Notes under the pieces: model-generated
The model's database searches: none
The model's input: only the letters and a program-made list of their open reading frames with translations
What the model was told of the DNA's origin: nothing
DNA from: Saccharibacter sp. 17.LH.SD
GTDB taxonomy: Bacteria > Pseudomonadota > Alphaproteobacteria > Acetobacterales > Acetobacteraceae
Length of the DNA: 64,000 nucleotides
Assembly: GCF_009834805.1 (NCBI RefSeq)
Contig: NZ_WVHO01000009.1
Location: forward strand, 374,501 to 438,500
Direction of reading: 5' to 3'
Translations under genes and position numbers: made by a program
Shown here: piece by piece, positions 63,872 through 64,000 of the stretch
Position numbering within the stretch: position 1 is the stretch's first letter
Layout: each line of letters starts with the position of its first letter

Positions 63872-64000
63872 GTGGACGAACCGACCGAGCAAATGCATCA
63901 GGTTCCCGAGAGCGTTGATGTGCAGCAGATTATGCAGGCAATTCCTCATCGTTATCCTTTTTTATTATTGGATAAGATGGAGGAGATTAAGGCAGCAGAG
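63872..64000 (+). CDS. fabZ: 3-hydroxyacyl-[ACP] dehydratase FabZ, N-terminal part (cut by window end)
   Basis: Only the first 43 codons are in the window. The segment IMQAIPHRYPFLLLDKMEEI contains the catalytic-site His of the FabZ hot-dog fold (PHRYPFLLVD in the family). FabZ dehydrates 3-hydroxyacyl-ACP in fatty acid elongation and competes with lipid A synthesis for its substrate. I start at GTG 63872, with AGGAAGG and AAGGGAAA upstream; an ATG seven codons later is possible. lpxA would be expected next, outside the window. Confidence 0.9.
   Translation, partial: MDEPTEQMHQVPESVDVQQIMQAIPHRYPFLLLDKMEEIKAAE

Noticed and set aside
1-64000. CRISPR array, IS element, integron, prophage or genomic island
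   Set aside because: I saw no regularly spaced repeats, transposase or phage structural genes, and base use looks uniform. XerD at 35.4 kb is the housekeeping recombinase, not a mobile integrase.

Overview
This window looks like ordinary chromosome from an alphaproteobacterium, most likely an acetic acid bacterium (Acetobacteraceae). The evidence is the combination of a scpA-scpB-tatB-tatC-serS block, an rpoZ-rsh-acpS-lepB-rnc-era block, a pyrH-to-fabZ envelope block, a fused shikimate kinase/3-dehydroquinate synthase and several typical acetic-acid-bacterial accessory proteins. The genus cannot be fixed by reading alone. Coding density is very high. Base composition looks even from end to end, and I found no IS element, prophage, integron, CRISPR array, rRNA or convincing tRNA.

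Layout. 1-4.2 kb (+): the end of a SPOR-domain protein, scpA, scpB, tatB, tatC and serS. 4.4-13.7 kb: an alpha/beta hydrolase, a Suv3-like RNA helicase (-), ferredoxin-NADP reductase, glutathione reductase, a FUSC membrane protein, a second alpha/beta hydrolase (-) and a small secreted protein (-). 13.9-18.4 kb (+): class II DAHP synthase, nicotinate phosphoribosyltransferase, a small acidic protein and gltX. 18.4-21.5 kb (-): cysS, trmJ and a KirBac channel. 21.6-24.2 kb: convergent MATE and MFS transporters. 24.5-26.8 kb (+): rpsD and prfC. 26.8-35.0 kb (-): a secreted EEP-family hydrolase, carbonic anhydrase, alaS, gtrA, an OmpA-like porin and the aroK-aroB fusion. 35.2-37.4 kb (+): a small membrane protein, xerD and accA. 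37.4-47.6 kb: a mixture holding a CinA-like protein, SMP-30/gluconolactonase, Nudix hydrolase, TonB-dependent receptor, DUF815 ATPase, yajC, superoxide dismutase, a beta-hydroxyacid dehydrogenase, msrP-msrQ and a NYN-domain protein. 47.8-53.5 kb (+): rpoZ, rsh, acpS, lepB, rnc and era. 53.6-64 kb (+): pyrH, frr, uppS, cdsA, dxr, rseP, bamA, skp/ompH, lpxD and the start of fabZ.

How the genes work together. The last block joins translation recycling, isoprenoid and phospholipid precursor synthesis, regulated proteolysis, outer-membrane protein assembly and lipid A synthesis. TatBC at the left end would export the twin-arginine protein MsrP encoded near 45.3 kb, and MsrQ feeds MsrP electrons. 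MsrPQ, Fe-SOD, glutathione reductase and ferredoxin-NADP reductase together give oxidative-stress capacity, which suits an aerobic, acid-producing life.

I did not find a convincing undescribed multi-gene system. The best leads are small: mutually exclusive RNA hairpins between rseP and bamA that look like an attenuator; a NYN protein in which two expected active-site aspartates are asparagines; a tat locus without tatA (and without nagZ upstream); a helix-turn-helix-like segment inside the Suv3-like helicase; and two uncharacterised small proteins.
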